Origin: CAIWHR01 sp963830485
GTDB taxonomy: Bacteria > Pseudomonadota > Gammaproteobacteria > Burkholderiales > Casimicrobiaceae
DNA length: 64,000 bases
Assembly (NCBI GenBank): GCA_963830485.1
Contig: CAWHNE010000035.1
Coordinates: forward strand, 372,001 to 436,000
Direction of reading: 5' to 3'
Shown: one piece after another, positions 53,189 through 63,272 of the stretch
Layout: each line of letters starts with the position of its first letter
How positions within the stretch are numbered: position 1 is the first letter of the stretch
Made by a program: the position numbers and the translations under genes
The notes under the pieces: generated by a model
What the model was told of the DNA's origin: nothing
Seen by the model: the letters and a program-made list of their open reading frames with translations, nothing else
Databases searched by the model: none

Positions 53189-53323
53189 CCAGCACGAACG
53201 TGCAATTCAGCAGTCGTCGGCGAATGCGCGTCGCTGCAATGCGGCGCCGAGCTGGTCGTAGAGTCCGCGCTGCACGCGCGAAGGCAACGTCGCGGCGGCC
53301 GCGAATCGTGAAGAAGCCGCCGC

Positions 53324-53569
53324 TCAGCCGTGCAGCGACTCGTACTTCGCCATCAGCTGTTCGGGCGTTTCCGCGAAATCGGGGTTCGGCACGATGCAGT
53401 CGGCCGGGCAGACCAGCTTGCACTGCGGCTCGTCCTCGGCGCCGACGCATTCGGTGCAGCGCAGCGGATCGATGACGTAGATCGGATCGCCGACGGCGAT
53501 CGCTTCGTTGGGGCACACCGGCTTGCAGGCGTCGCAGGCGGTGCAGTTGTCGTTGATGAGCAGTGCCAT
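53324..53569 (-). CDS. fdx: 2[4Fe-4S] ferredoxin, donor to benzoyl-CoA reductase
   Basis: An 81-residue ferredoxin. Cluster 1 motif CTACDACKPVCP and cluster 2 motif CTECVGAEDEPQCKLVCPADC, the latter with the six-residue loop insertion. A C-terminal helix (ETPEQLMAKYESLHG) follows. This is the Allochromatium-type ferredoxin used by Thauera and Azoarcus to feed benzoyl-CoA reductase, and it lies directly after bcrD. It is reduced by KorAB at the other end of the cluster. GGAG precedes the ATG. Confidence 0.88.
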   Translation of the reverse strand: MALLINDNCTACDACKPVCPNEAIAVGDPIYVIDPLRCTECVGAEDEPQCKLVCPADCIVPNPDFAETPEQLMAKYESLHG

Positions 53570-53587
53570 GGCAATCTCCTCGCGGTC

Positions 53588-54427
53588 TCAGGCGGCGGCG
53601 CGCTCCTGCAATTCGCGCAGTTTGCCGTGCCGGAACGCGCCCCACAAGGCCGCCCCGATCGCCCCGGCGTAGATCGAGTCCGGATGGGAGACCGCGGTCA
53701 CGCTGACCTTCTCGTTGACCATCTCCTCCTGGATCGCCGCGAGCAGGCCCGTATCGAGCGCGAGGCCGCCGGTCAGGAGCGCCGTGCCCTCCTTGATGCC
53801 GGTGACCTTGAGCAGCTTGACGATGCGCGAGGCCATCGACAGGTGGATGCCCTTCAGGATGTCCGGCGTCGCGATGCCGCGCGAGACCATGTTGATCACG
53901 TCGGTCTCGGCCAGCACCGCGCAGATCGAACTCACCTTCTCGGGATTCTGCGAGGTCGTCGACAGCGGTCCGATCTCCTCGACCGCGACGCCGAGGTAGC
54001 GCGCGATATTCTCGAGGAACTGGCCCGACCCGGATGCGCACTGGCTCGTCATCTTGTACGAGAGCACCTTGCCGCGCTCGTCGACGTAGATCGCGCGCCC
54101 GTTGAGCGCGCCGATGTCGACCACGGCGCGCGCCTCGGGCACGAGGAACACGCCACCGCGCGCGTGCGTGGTCATCGAGTAGAAGTGTCCGGTCGCGAAC
54201 TTGACGTTCTCGCCCTCGCCGGTGGTCGCGATGTAGTCGACCACGGCCGGTTTGATGCCGGCGTCTTCCAGCACGCCAAGGTAGCCTTCCTCCGCAAGCG
54301 TCATCGGATCGCGGCGGCGAATGCGCTCGCAGCGCTTCGCGAGCCACTCCTGCTTTCCGCCCTCCGTCCGGAACAGCGTGGACTTGACTGCGCCGGAGCC
54401 GATGTCGATGCCGATGGTGATGGTCAT
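53588..54427 (-). CDS. bcrD: Benzoyl-CoA reductase subunit D (ATPase, ASKHA fold)
   Basis: 279 residues of the BcrAD/HgdC activator family: IGIDIGSGAVKSTLF, the phosphate-binding DIGALNGRAI, KMTSQCASGSGQFLENIARYLG with the cysteine that ligates the shared [4Fe-4S] cluster, and GGLALDTGLLAAIQEE. It pairs with BcrA to couple ATP hydrolysis to low-potential electron transfer. Its ATG overlaps the BcrA stop by 4 bases. Confidence 0.93.
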   Translation of the reverse strand: MTITIGIDIGSGAVKSTLFRTEGGKQEWLAKRCERIRRRDPMTLAEEGYLGVLEDAGIKPAVVDYIATTGEGENVKFATGHFYSMTTHARGGVFLVPEARAVVDIGALNGRAIYVDERGKVLSYKMTSQCASGSGQFLENIARYLGVAVEEIGPLSTTSQNPEKVSSICAVLAETDVINMVSRGIATPDILKGIHLSMASRIVKLLKVTGIKEGTALLTGGLALDTGLLAAIQEEMVNEKVSVTAVSHPDSIYAGAIGAALWGAFRHGKLRELQERAAA

Positions 54428-55765
54428 ACCCGTGCCTCGATGGACTTGCCTTCCTCGACCACCGCGCGCCACGCGAACGTCGCGCCGCCGAGCGCGCCGG
54501 TATAGATCGAGTCGGGGTTGATGTTGAGCGTCAGGTCGCCGTAATTCTCCTTGACGAGCATGTTGAGCGCCTTGACCGCAGCCTCGTTCTTCGCCACGCC
54601 GCCGGTGAACGTGAACTCGTTGCGGATGCCGCCCGAGCGCGCGAGAATCGACATCGCGCGCAGGATGATCGCGCGATGCAGTCCCGCCATGATGTCCTCG
54701 CGCTTGTCGCCGAGCGACAGCCGGTCGCGCAGCTCGGCGCCGGCGAACACCGTGCACGTCGAGTTGATGCGGATCGTCTTGGTCGACTTCATCGCCATCG
54801 GACCCAGCTCGTGCAGGCCCATGTTCATCTCGTCGGCGATGTAGCCGAGGTAGCGCCCGCACCCGGCCGCGCAGCGGTCGTTCATCTGGAAGCTCTCGAC
54901 GATGCCGTTCGGGTCGACCTGGATCGCCTTCGTGTCCTGCCCGCCGATGTCGAGCACGGTGGCCGTATGCGGGATACATCACGTGCGCGCCCAGGCCGTG
55001 GCACAGGATTTCCGAGCGCACGTGTTCCTTGGAGAACGGCAGTCGAGCACGGCCGTAGCCGGTCCCGACGACGTAGGTTTCTTCCATCGGGAGATCGAGA
55101 ATGCCCTTGATCGGCGCTTCGACCTGCGCGCGCCGCCCCGCGGTGTCGGGCAGCGCGACGAACGTCCGCTCCAGCGCGGCGAGCAGATGCCGCTTGATCG
55201 AATCGCCGTAGACGCGGTTCTCGACCTCGATGATCGAGCGGTCGAACACGTTGAGCAGGAAGTCGTAGCGGATCCCGGCCTCCTTCGAGACGGCCTCGCC
55301 GGTGGCCAGATACTGGCTGCCGGCGATGTCGCGGAAGAAGTCGCTCTTGCGCTTGGCGCCCGGTGCGAACAGCGACGGCGCCTCGGTGGCGAGTCGCTTG
55401 AACACTTCGGCCAACGCTTCACCCACGGCCTTCGTGCTGTCGCCGAACTTGGCGGTACCGAGATTGCGCTGACAGGTGGCCTCGAGGTCGGCAAGCTGCT
55501 CGAGATACTGCTCGGAACGGAAGTCGCGTTCGAGCTGGCCAAGGAAGACATCGAGCGCGCCGTTGAGCGCCCCGGTCTTGGACAGCGCCTGCCGGAACAG
55601 GTAGAAGCGGCCGTTGACGAGCGCCTCCTGCTTGGCGATCGCCGCCGCGGTGTCGTAGTTCGAGCGCGAGTTCGTGATGCCGCGCCCGAGGACGTTCTGG
55701 TTCTCGTCCATGACCACCGCCTTGGTGGTCGTCGAGCCGAGATCGATGCCGATGAAGCAGCGCAT
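54424..55765 (-). CDS. bcrA: Benzoyl-CoA reductase subunit A (ATPase; frameshifted once)
   Basis: About 446 residues after removal of one extra base near 54968. FIGIDLGSTTTKAVVMDENQ is the ATPase phosphate loop; TVLDIGGQDTKAIQ and NDRCAAGCGRYLGYIADEMN (cluster cysteine) follow, then FTGGVAKNEAAVKALN. The extra N-terminal 130 residues distinguish BcrA from the shorter BcrD. With BcrD it drives two-electron ring reduction at the cost of two ATP. Bridging without the correction would fuse it to BcrD, which is not real. Confidence 0.92.
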
Positions 55766-55775
55766 GGCGTCCTCC

Positions 55776-57093
55776 TCAGTGACGCGGCCGCGGCCACGCG
55801 CTTCGCCTTGACCATCTGGAAGTAGCTCTCCAGCCGGTTCTTCACGTTCGCCGCCGAGAAGTACCGCGGATCGACCAGATCCGTCTCGATGAACGCCGCC
55901 GGCTTGCCCGTGCGCTTCTCGACTTCGCGGAGGATCAGGAGCTGGCCCGCCGAGAAACTGTTGCAGCTCTTTATCGAGTTGATCAGGAGCCCGTCGGCCT
56001 GGTATTCGTCGATGTACTTGCAGATCATGTCGACGCGCGACGGCAGGTTCAGGTTCGTGTAGCAGCCGAGGCAGTATTCGGCGAGCGATTCCAGCGGGCG
56101 GTCCGCGTCATGACGGAAGCCGAAGTCGTAGAGGCCGCCGACTTTCGCGTACGTCGACGCGACGACCACCGCGCCCTCGTCGTAGAACATCTTCCAGAAG
56201 TCGCGGAAGCTGGTCCAGTTCGGCGGACCTTCGACGACAAGCCGATAGTTCTCCTGCGTCATCTCGCCCTCGGGCGTCATCGGGCCCCTGCCTTCGCGGA
56301 CGCGCTGCTCGATTTCCGCGCGCAGCACGCGGTAATACTCCGTCGCTTCGGGCGTGCCACGAAACGCGGTGAAGATCGGGCCGATGTAATAGACGGCGCC
56401 GAAGTAGCCGTCGATCGGCGACGGTCGGTTCTTCGCCGACTGCAGCACGGCGACGAGATCCTCCTCGGCCTTCTGCGATTCCCGCATGTACTGGCGCAGG
56501 CGGTCGATGTCGAACTTGACGCCCGAAACGCGCTCGAGGGTCGGGATCACCGTCTCCTTAAGCTGCTTGACCACGTAGTCGCGCATGTTCGGCGCGATCT
56601 TGCCCTCGCCCTGATACGGCACGTGCAGCATCACCGTCTCGCAGCCGTACTTGTGGCGGATCAGCTCGAACCACTTCATGAACGTGAAGCAGCCCGTGTA
56701 CGAGAGCAGCAGGATGTCGGGCTTCGGCAGCGGATCGCCGGTCGGACCGATCTCGCCGCCCATCATCATCCCGAGGTCGGCCTTGACGTACGTGCAGACG
56801 TCCTCGGACTGGCCGTCGCGTTCGGCATCCATGATCATCTTGCCGGATTTCTTGCGCATGCCGTTCTGCAGCGCGTTGGTCTCGGGCAGGCTGCGCGCGA
56901 AGTCGAAGCACATCAGCAGCTCGTTCAGGTTGCCCGGCACGAACGTCGCCGACACCTTGCGATTGTCGGCGCGAGCGGTCGCAAGCTCCATGTAGTTGCG
57001 GTTGATGAGCTCCTTCTGCAGCAGCATCGCGTCCTCCTTCTGGACGTTCTGCGGCTTCTTGACGCTGGCAGGCATCGTGGCGGTGGTGGTCAT
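55776..57093 (-). CDS. bcrB: Benzoyl-CoA reductase subunit B (HgdB-like; shifted near the stop)
   Basis: About 438 residues. HgdB/BcrB-type protein with LLSYTGCFTFMKWFELI, AEYCLGCYTNLNLPSRVD and LLINSIKSCNSFSAGQLLILREVEKRTG, containing cluster cysteines. It holds part of the active site for benzoyl-CoA. One extra base in the last ten codons (near 55790) removes the expected TGA at 55776-55778 from frame; without it the ending runs on into bcrA. Its ATG overlaps the bcrC stop (ATGA). Confidence 0.9.
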
Positions 57094-58269
57094 GCTGCGC
57101 TCCAAAGCTTGATGGAATCGGCGAACGTTCCGGCCTGCTCGCGGATCGGCGCCATCTGGCCCGTGTTCTCCGCGTACTTGAATGCCGTGTACGGCACCTT
57201 GTGCTTCGCAAGCACGTCCTGCAGCATCGGCCGCTCGAGCAGCGCGGGATCGCAGAACGATGGCGCGGCAAAGATGACACCCTCGGCGCCCCGGGTCTTG
57301 ACCTGCTTCAACAGGAACACGCCTTTTTCCTCGCGCGTCGTCTCGTACTTCGCGGCGGTCGAGGCCGAGCGGTGCAGGAAGGCCTTCGAGAGCTCGTCCA
57401 ACGGATTGGCGTTCGGCGGGGACGTCGTCCAGCAGCCAGCGCGTCACCAGCATGAAGTCGTCGTCGACGATGTAGCAGCCCGACATCTCGATCGACTTGA
57501 TCAGGCCGAGCGGTGGTTGCTCGCAGAACGCGCCGGTCAGCACGATGCGCGCGTTGTCGCGCTTCGGCCGCGGCAGAGCGTCGGCGGCGGCAATGTATTC
57601 GCGGACGAGCTTCGTGTGGTCCTCGGGCGGCAACACCATGCCGGCACGCAGCACCAGGTAGACCTCGGAGGTCGGCGCCTGCCACGGCTTCTCCGCGCGG
57701 TACGCATACAGGTCGCGGATCGCGGCGCGGTTTTCGTTGAACACCTCGATCGAGGCGTTCAATTCGTCATCGGTGACCGGCTTGCCGCGCAGCTTGCCGA
57801 GATCGGCGCGCAGGACTTCGAGCTCGCTGATGTAGAACGCACCGCCGATCGAATCCACGTAGTTCTGCGGGACATCGATGTAGCGGACGTACTTGTCCTT
57901 GAACAGGAGCTGCCACATGCCGGAAAGATTGCGGATCACGTCGCAGATCGACGGAAACAGCAGACCGTCGAGGCAGTCGAGCCGGCCGCTCAGGCCGAGC
58001 TCGATCGTCGAGCGCGGAATGCGGCAGATGTAGCTCTGGTAGTAGGCGTCGCCCTGGATCACCTCGATCTGGTCGCCGCCGCCCAGGATGCCGACCGACA
58101 GCATGCCGGCCGCGTGGATCAGCTCACGCGGCACGTAGACCGGCATGTAGCCGATCGCCTTGCGTCCGGGAACCGCCGCTTTCCATTGCTTGACGGCATT
58201 GAAATCGAGGTCCTCGAACAGCGCCTGGCAGCGCTCGACGATCCTGACGACAGCTGGCGTATCGACCAT
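57090..58269 (-). CDS. bcrC: Benzoyl-CoA reductase subunit C (HgdB-like; frameshifted once)
   Basis: About 392 residues after removal of one extra base near 57420. AIGYMPVYVPRELIHAAGMLSVGILGGGDQIEVIQGDAYYQSYICRIPR is the characteristic start of this subunit, with cysteines in YICR, LDCLDG and SGCYIVDDDF for a [4Fe-4S] cluster. The C-terminal part FAAPSFCDPALLERPMLQDV follows in the corrected frame. The start codon shares one base with the dch stop. It forms the catalytic half with BcrB. Confidence 0.9.
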
Positions 58270-59042
58270 CAGCGGTGCTCCCAGTTCGGTTTGCGCTTCG
58301 CCAAGAACGCGACGAGCCCTTCGTTGGCGTCGCGCGTCGCCATCAATCGGTCGAGGTAGAGCCGCTCGACCTCGGCGAGCCGGTGACGGACGTCGCGGAT
58401 CATCGCGCCGCGCGCAGCCGCGAGCGCCCACGCAAGCGACGCGGCACTCTTGCCGGCGAGGTGCTGGTCGAAATATGCGAGCGCAGCCGCCTCCGGATCG
58501 TCGGACACGGACTGCGCGAGGCCGATCGTCTTCGCCTCGTCGGCGCCGATCGCGCGGCCCGAAAACAGCAGGTCCTCAGCCAGCGCCTGGTTCACCCGGT
58601 ACTGCAGCAGCACCGAAGCCGCCGGCGCGAACACGCCGAGCTTCATCTCCGGCTGGCCGAACTGCGCGTCCGACGCCGCGAAGATCGCGCTCCCCGCGAG
58701 CGCTAGCTCCAATCCGCCGCCCAGGCACTGGCCGCGGACGACGACGAGGATCGGCGCGGGGAACTCGATCATCGCGAGGATCAGCGCGTGCAGCGACGCG
58801 AGCATCGCCGCGCAGCGGTCGGGCAGATGCTCCTCGACGCTCGCCCCGAAGCTGAAGTGCGGACCCTCGGCGTCGAGCAGCACGCCGCGCAGGCCCGCTT
58901 GACCGCGGTACGCGACGAACGCGCCGTGCAGCGCCGCGATCATCGCCGCGTCGACGAGGTTCGCCTTCGGCCGCGCGAGCGTGAGCCGAACGAGCGCGCC
59001 GTTGCGCTCGAGCCGATCCTTGAGCGGATTCTCGCCAGCCAC
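58269..59042 (-). CDS. dch: Cyclohexa-1,5-dienecarbonyl-CoA hydratase
   Basis: A 257-residue crotonase-fold enzyme. GVLLDAEGPHFSFGASVEEHLP and VVVRGQCLGGGLELALAGSAIFAASDAQFGQPEMKLG contain the CoA-binding and oxyanion-hole regions; the position that is a catalytic Glu in other crotonases fits dienoyl-CoA hydratases (QFGQPEMKLGVF). It adds water to the diene formed by benzoyl-CoA reductase. Its position directly before bcrC and after oah matches Thauera-type clusters. Confidence 0.88.
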   Translation of the reverse strand: MAGENPLKDRLERNGALVRLTLARPKANLVDAAMIAALHGAFVAYRGQAGLRGVLLDAEGPHFSFGASVEEHLPDRCAAMLASLHALILAMIEFPAPILVVVRGQCLGGGLELALAGSAIFAASDAQFGQPEMKLGVFAPAASVLLQYRVNQALAEDLLFSGRAIGADEAKTIGLAQSVSDDPEAAALAYFDQHLAGKSAASLAWALAAARGAMIRDVRHRLAEVERLYLDRLMATRDANEGLVAFLAKRKPNWEHR

Positions 59043-59045
59043 GGC

Positions 59046-60188
59046 CTAGCCCTTCCGCTTGTTCTTCGGCTGGATCGAGTCGTGCAGCGGTCCGACCCAG
59101 CTCTCGCCGGCCGCGAGCTGCTGTCGCAGCAGCACGAAGTCGGCCTCGCGGTCTTCCTTGGTGCCCTCGTTGAATGCGGTAAAGCCGGCGCGCGCCTCGG
59201 TCATCATGTTGAGCGCGAGCCACGCGCGCGAGTTTTCCTTGTTGCGGTTCCACGCGTCGAGCTTCGGCTTGCGGAGCTCTTCCAGCGTCTTGGTCGTGCA
59301 GTCCGGGAACGTGAGCAGGATCTTCGCGCAGAGCTCGTTGACTTTCGCGTCCAGTGCCGACAAGTCGACCATGCCGCGCGCAAGGAGCGCCTTGCCTTCC
59401 TTCAATGCGTCGCCGGCTTTCGGCTCGCCGAACACGAAGCGGCCGAACTCGTCGGTCAGCCGCTGCGTCTCGACCAGCGGATTCGCGACGTAGTGGCCGT
59501 CGACCTTGAGCGCCGGCACGAGCTCGGAGAGCACGCCCATCCAGTACGCCTTGTGCGCGGAGAACGGCTCGCACAGCACGCATGCCGCCATCGAACGTTC
59601 GGCACCCGCGATCACCGGCAGGAAGTCGGTCGCGCCGCCGATCGGCGCGGAGCCGTGCTTGGGACCGGCCTGGCCGAAGCGCGCGAGGTCCTGCGCGACG
59701 GAGAAGTCGCACGCCATCCCGATCTCCTGCCCGCCGCCGATCCGCATGCCGTTGACACGGCAGATGACCGGCTTGTCGCAGGCGAGGATCGCCGAGACCA
59801 TGTCGTTGAAGAGCCGCATGTATTGCCGGTATTCCTGCGGGTGGCCCGCGTAGTACTCCGCGTACTCCTTCGTGTTGCCTCCCGTGCAGAACGCCTTGTC
59901 GCCCGCGCCCGTGAACACAACGCAATTCACGTCGCGCGCGTTGGACGCGGCACGGAACGCAAGGATGACGCCCTTGACCATGTCGGTCGTGTACGAATTG
60001 AATTGCGTGGGGTTGTCGAGCGTGATCCAGGCGTTGTAGAGCCCCGCCGCGACCGAACCGTCGGGTCGCGTGGCCGGCCGCTTCTCGTAGCGGACGCCGG
60101 GCTTCGCGAAGTCGTCGACCAGGTCATGATTCTTGAAATCGCGGTGGGCGGCGAGGTTGTCGGGCGCGTTCATGTCTGCCTCCGTCAA
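59046..60188 (-). CDS. oah: 6-Oxocyclohex-1-ene-1-carbonyl-CoA hydrolase
   Basis: A 380-residue enzyme of the crotonase superfamily, longer than ordinary hydratases. FTGAGDKAFCTGGNTKEYAEYYAG and CRVNGMRIGGGQEIGMACDFSVAQDLARFGQAGPKHGSAPIGGATDFLP are the characteristic Oah blocks. It adds water twice and opens the ring to give 3-hydroxypimelyl-CoA. The ATG overlaps the had stop by 4 bases and the gene ends 3 bases before dch. Confidence 0.92.
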   Translation of the reverse strand: MTEADMNAPDNLAAHRDFKNHDLVDDFAKPGVRYEKRPATRPDGSVAAGLYNAWITLDNPTQFNSYTTDMVKGVILAFRAASNARDVNCVVFTGAGDKAFCTGGNTKEYAEYYAGHPQEYRQYMRLFNDMVSAILACDKPVICRVNGMRIGGGQEIGMACDFSVAQDLARFGQAGPKHGSAPIGGATDFLPVIAGAERSMAACVLCEPFSAHKAYWMGVLSELVPALKVDGHYVANPLVETQRLTDEFGRFVFGEPKAGDALKEGKALLARGMVDLSALDAKVNELCAKILLTFPDCTTKTLEELRKPKLDAWNRNKENSRAWLALNMMTEARAGFTAFNEGTKEDREADFVLLRQQLAAGESWVGPLHDSIQPKNKRKG

Positions 60189-61255
60189 TGCTGGGGCGTC
60201 AGCACCACGCGCCGCTTGATGTCGCGGTGGTGCACCGCCTCGAAGATCCGGTTGATGTCGTCGAGCGGATGCGCCTCGACGAACGGCTTGATCGCCACCT
60301 TACCGTCGAGCACGAGATCGAGCGCCGCCGGGTAGTATTCGGGCGGGCAGCCCCAGTTGCCGATCGCGCGCGCGTCGTACGCCATCAGGTTCGAGAGCCG
60401 CACCTCGACCTTGTCCATCGTGAAGCCGACGACCGACAGCGTCGCGCCGTGGACGAGCAGCCCGTACGCCGTCAGCTGACCCGGCGCCGTCCCAGAGCAT
60501 TCGAAGATGAACCACTCGGTCGACGGCAGCCCGTTCTGCTTCGCGAAGGCGTTGATCGCCGCCTTCATCGCCTTGCCGTCGAGCACGCGGGCGTCGAGGG
60601 TCAGCGCGGCACCGTGATGCGAGATCGACTCGAGCTTCTCCTCGTCGACGTCGATCGCGACGACCTTAGCGCCGAATGCGCGCGCAACCTGGACGCAGTA
60701 GCCGCCCACGCCCCCCGCGCCGACGACGATCGCGAGGCTGCCCGGTCTCACGCCGGCGCGGCGCACGGCCTGATAGGGCGTGGTGAGCGCGTCGGCGACG
60801 ATCGAGACGTCGGCGAGCGTGAGGCCGGCCCTCGCGAGTCGCGCCTCGTCGACTTCGCACAGTCCGCGGCCCGGCACGACGATGTGCGACGCGAACCCGC
60901 CCTGTATGTCGTTGCCGGGCATCTTCTGCGCGCGGCAAATCGGCGCAAGACCACGCTGACAGAGGTCACATTCGCCGCAGGGCAGCACGGCCGGGACGAT
61001 CACTGCCTTGCCGCGCCAGGATTCGGCGCCGGCGCCGGCGGCGACGACGCGGCCGCTGATCTCGTGGCCAAGGGCGAGCGGCAGCGGATGGTTGGTCCGG
61101 ACGCCGTCGTAGTAGTACCCCAGGTCGGTATGGCAGACGCCGCAGCCGGCGATCGCAACCACGACTTCTCCGGGACCGGGTTCGGCGGCGAACGTGGCGC
61201 GCTCGAGCGGCGCCTTGACCGCGGTCATCAGCCAGCGGCGGGCTTCGATACTCAC
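60185..61255 (-). CDS. had: 6-Hydroxycyclohex-1-ene-1-carbonyl-CoA dehydrogenase
   Basis: A 356-residue zinc-type medium-chain dehydrogenase. CGVCHTDLGYYYDG and GHEISG hold catalytic-zinc ligands, CGECDLCQRGLAPIC the structural zinc site, and VVGAGGVGGYCVQVARAFGA the NAD fold. In the benzoyl-CoA pathway it oxidises the hydroxy group produced by Dch. It is the first gene of the leftward had-oah-dch-bcrCBAD-fdx operon, 221 bases from korA. Confidence 0.9.
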   Translation of the reverse strand: MSIEARRWLMTAVKAPLERATFAAEPGPGEVVVAIAGCGVCHTDLGYYYDGVRTNHPLPLALGHEISGRVVAAGAGAESWRGKAVIVPAVLPCGECDLCQRGLAPICRAQKMPGNDIQGGFASHIVVPGRGLCEVDEARLARAGLTLADVSIVADALTTPYQAVRRAGVRPGSLAIVVGAGGVGGYCVQVARAFGAKVVAIDVDEEKLESISHHGAALTLDARVLDGKAMKAAINAFAKQNGLPSTEWFIFECSGTAPGQLTAYGLLVHGATLSVVGFTMDKVEVRLSNLMAYDARAIGNWGCPPEYYPAALDLVLDGKVAIKPFVEAHPLDDINRIFEAVHHRDIKRRVVLTPQH

Positions 61256-61341
61256 GTCGGGAATCCTCCTTCCAGCGGTGCCGGAGATTCCGCCCGGGCG
61301 GCGTTCCGCGCTTGACGCCGACCCTCCGGCGGGACTATTCT

Positions 61342-61420
61342 GGTATTACAGTACCACAATACCGGTTTGGTGCAAATCATCTTGCGATAGCACGATTGCC
61401 GACGCTTTGATCTGCGTCAA
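61342..61420. promoter_or_regulatory. Divergent had/korA control region: palindrome and FNR-like site
   Basis: GGTATT-N10-AATACC (61342-61363) is a perfect 6-base-arm repeat with a third TACC inside. TTGAT-CTGC-GTCAA (61407-61420) is an FNR-like site nine of ten to consensus. If the FNR-like site sits at -41.5 for korA, transcription starts near 61455, just before the GGAGGAG ribosome site. For the had side it starts near 61372, which would place the repeat at the start of the transcript, as a repressor site would be. Confidence 0.55.
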
Positions 61421-61476
61421 TTGCAACGACGCGCAGAGCCGGTTTACTGCGCGGATCGGACGGAGGAGAACCCCAG

Positions 61477-63272
61477 GTGCAAGCCATGGCGAACACGGCG
61501 CCGCGCAGATCCGCCGTCGCGGCGACGACCAAGACGCCCGCGAGCCTTTCCATCGCGCTCGCCGGGAGCGGCGGCAGCGGCGTGATGACGGCGGGCACGC
61601 TCCTGCTCGACGCGGCGGCGCGCGCGGGCCTCTACGGCCTCATGGTGCGAACGAGCGGCCCGCAGATCCGCGGCGGCGAGGCGGCGGCGCTCGTGCGCAT
61701 CGGACACGGCCCGATCGCGACGCTCGACGACGTCTTCGACGTCCTGCTCGCGATCGACTGGCAGAACGTTCACCGGTTCGCCGACGAGATCCCGCTCGGC
61801 GCGAGCAGCGTGATCGTGGGCGATCCCGACGAAGGCGAGCTGCCCGAAGCGTTCAAGGCGACCGGCGCGCAATACGTGACGCGCTCGCTCAAGAAAACCG
61901 CGAAGAGCATCGCCGGCAGCTGGACCAACATGGTCGCCTTGGGACTCGCCGGCACGCTCGCCGGGATTCCGGCGGCCGCACTCGAGTCGGCGTTGCGCGA
62001 ATCCTGGAAGCGCACCGAGGAATCGCTGCGCGCGAACCTGGCGGCGCTCGCGGCCGGCGTCGCGGCGGCGGCGGGGATCGAGGGCGTGCCAGCGCTGCCC
62101 GCCGCCCGCGCCCATTCGGGCCAGCGCTGGCAGATCAGCGGCAACGAGGCCGCGGGCTTCGGCGCGATCCGCGGCGGCGTCCGTTTCGTCGCCGCGTACC
62201 CGATCACGCCGGCGACCGAGCTGCTCGAGTGGATGGCGCCGGCGCTGACCAAGGTCGGCGGCACGCTGCTGCAGGCCGAGGACGAGCTCGCGTCGGTGAA
62301 CATGATCATCGGGGCGTCGTACGGCGGCGTCCCGTCGCTGACGGCGACGGCCGGACCGGGACTCGCGCTGATGACCGAAGGGATCGGACTCGCGGTCAGC
62401 GCCGAGATCCCGATCGTCGTCGTCGACGTGATGCGCGGCGGCCCGTCGACCGGCATTCCGGCGAAGAGCGAGCAGAGCGACCTGTCGTTCGCGGTGGCGG
62501 GTCTCCACGGCGACGCGCCGCGCCTCGTGCTCGCGCCGACGTCGATCGCCGATTGCCTTGCGACGACACAGTGGGCGGTGATGCTTGCCGAAACGCTGCA
62601 GGCGCCGGCGATCGTGCTGTCCGACCAGTTCATGGGACAGTCGCGCGCGATCATCGATCGTCCGACCGAGGTCGCCTTGACGGGCAAGCGGCTCACGGCG
62701 GAAGCGAATGCGCCCGACTACAAGCGCTACCGGGACACGCCGTCCGGGCGTCTCGCCGATGGCGATTCCCGGGACGCCCGGCACCGTCTACACGGCCGAC
62801 GGCCTCGAGCACACCGAGGGCGGAATTCCGAGCAGCGGCGCGCGCGACCACGCGCTGCAGCTCGACAAGCGCGAGCGCAAGCTCGTGGCCCACGACTACG
62901 GCAGCGCGTGGGCCGACGTCGAGGGCGACGGCGAGCTCGCGGTGATCACGTTCGGTTCGGTCACGGCCGCGGTGCGCGAGGCGGTCGCCCGCACGGTGGC
63001 GCAGGGCGTCGATGCGCGCCTGATCGCGATTCGCCTGCTGGCTCCCGCGCAACCCGCGCAGATGGCCACCGCGCTGAAGGGCGTCGCGCGCATCCTCGTC
63101 GTCGAGCAGAACCACGGTGGTCAGCTCCTGCGCTATCTGCGCTCGGTCTATGACCTGCCCGGAACGCCGGACGGGCTATCACCGGCCGGGGCCCCTGCCC
63201 CTGCGGCCCGGCGAGGTGACGAAGGCGATCGTCGCGTGGGCCCGTGCCCATCCCGTGGAGAACGCAGCATGA
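61477..63272 (+). CDS. korA: 2-Oxoglutarate:ferredoxin oxidoreductase alpha subunit (frameshifted)
   Basis: About 597 residues after removal of two extra bases (near 62751 and 63175). The N-terminal gamma-type domain (IALAGSGGSGVMTAGTLLLDAA...GPQIRGGEAAALVRIG) is fused to the alpha domain (FVAAYPITPATELLEWMAP...LQAEDELASVNMIIGASYGG), as in KorA of Thauera. It oxidises 2-oxoglutarate to succinyl-CoA and reduces the ferredoxin that feeds benzoyl-CoA reductase. A GTG at 61477 is preferred because GGAGGAG stands 8 bases ahead; an ATG at 61486 is the alternative. Confidence 0.88.

Noticed and set aside
53190..53323. Possible C-terminal coding fragment downstream of the ferredoxin gene (leftward ...RVQRGLYDQLGAALQRRAF...)
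   Set aside because: Too short, with no start or ribosome site; left as non-coding.
53588..55765. A single 725-codon protein joining BcrA and BcrD
   Set aside because: The join comes from an extra base near 54968. Both proteins have their own ATP loop and the BcrA C-terminus lies in another frame.
54979..58431. A 1150-codon protein spanning bcrC, bcrB and part of bcrA
   Set aside because: Extra bases near 57420 and 55790 hide the real stops. The internal ATGA overlaps and family lengths show three genes.
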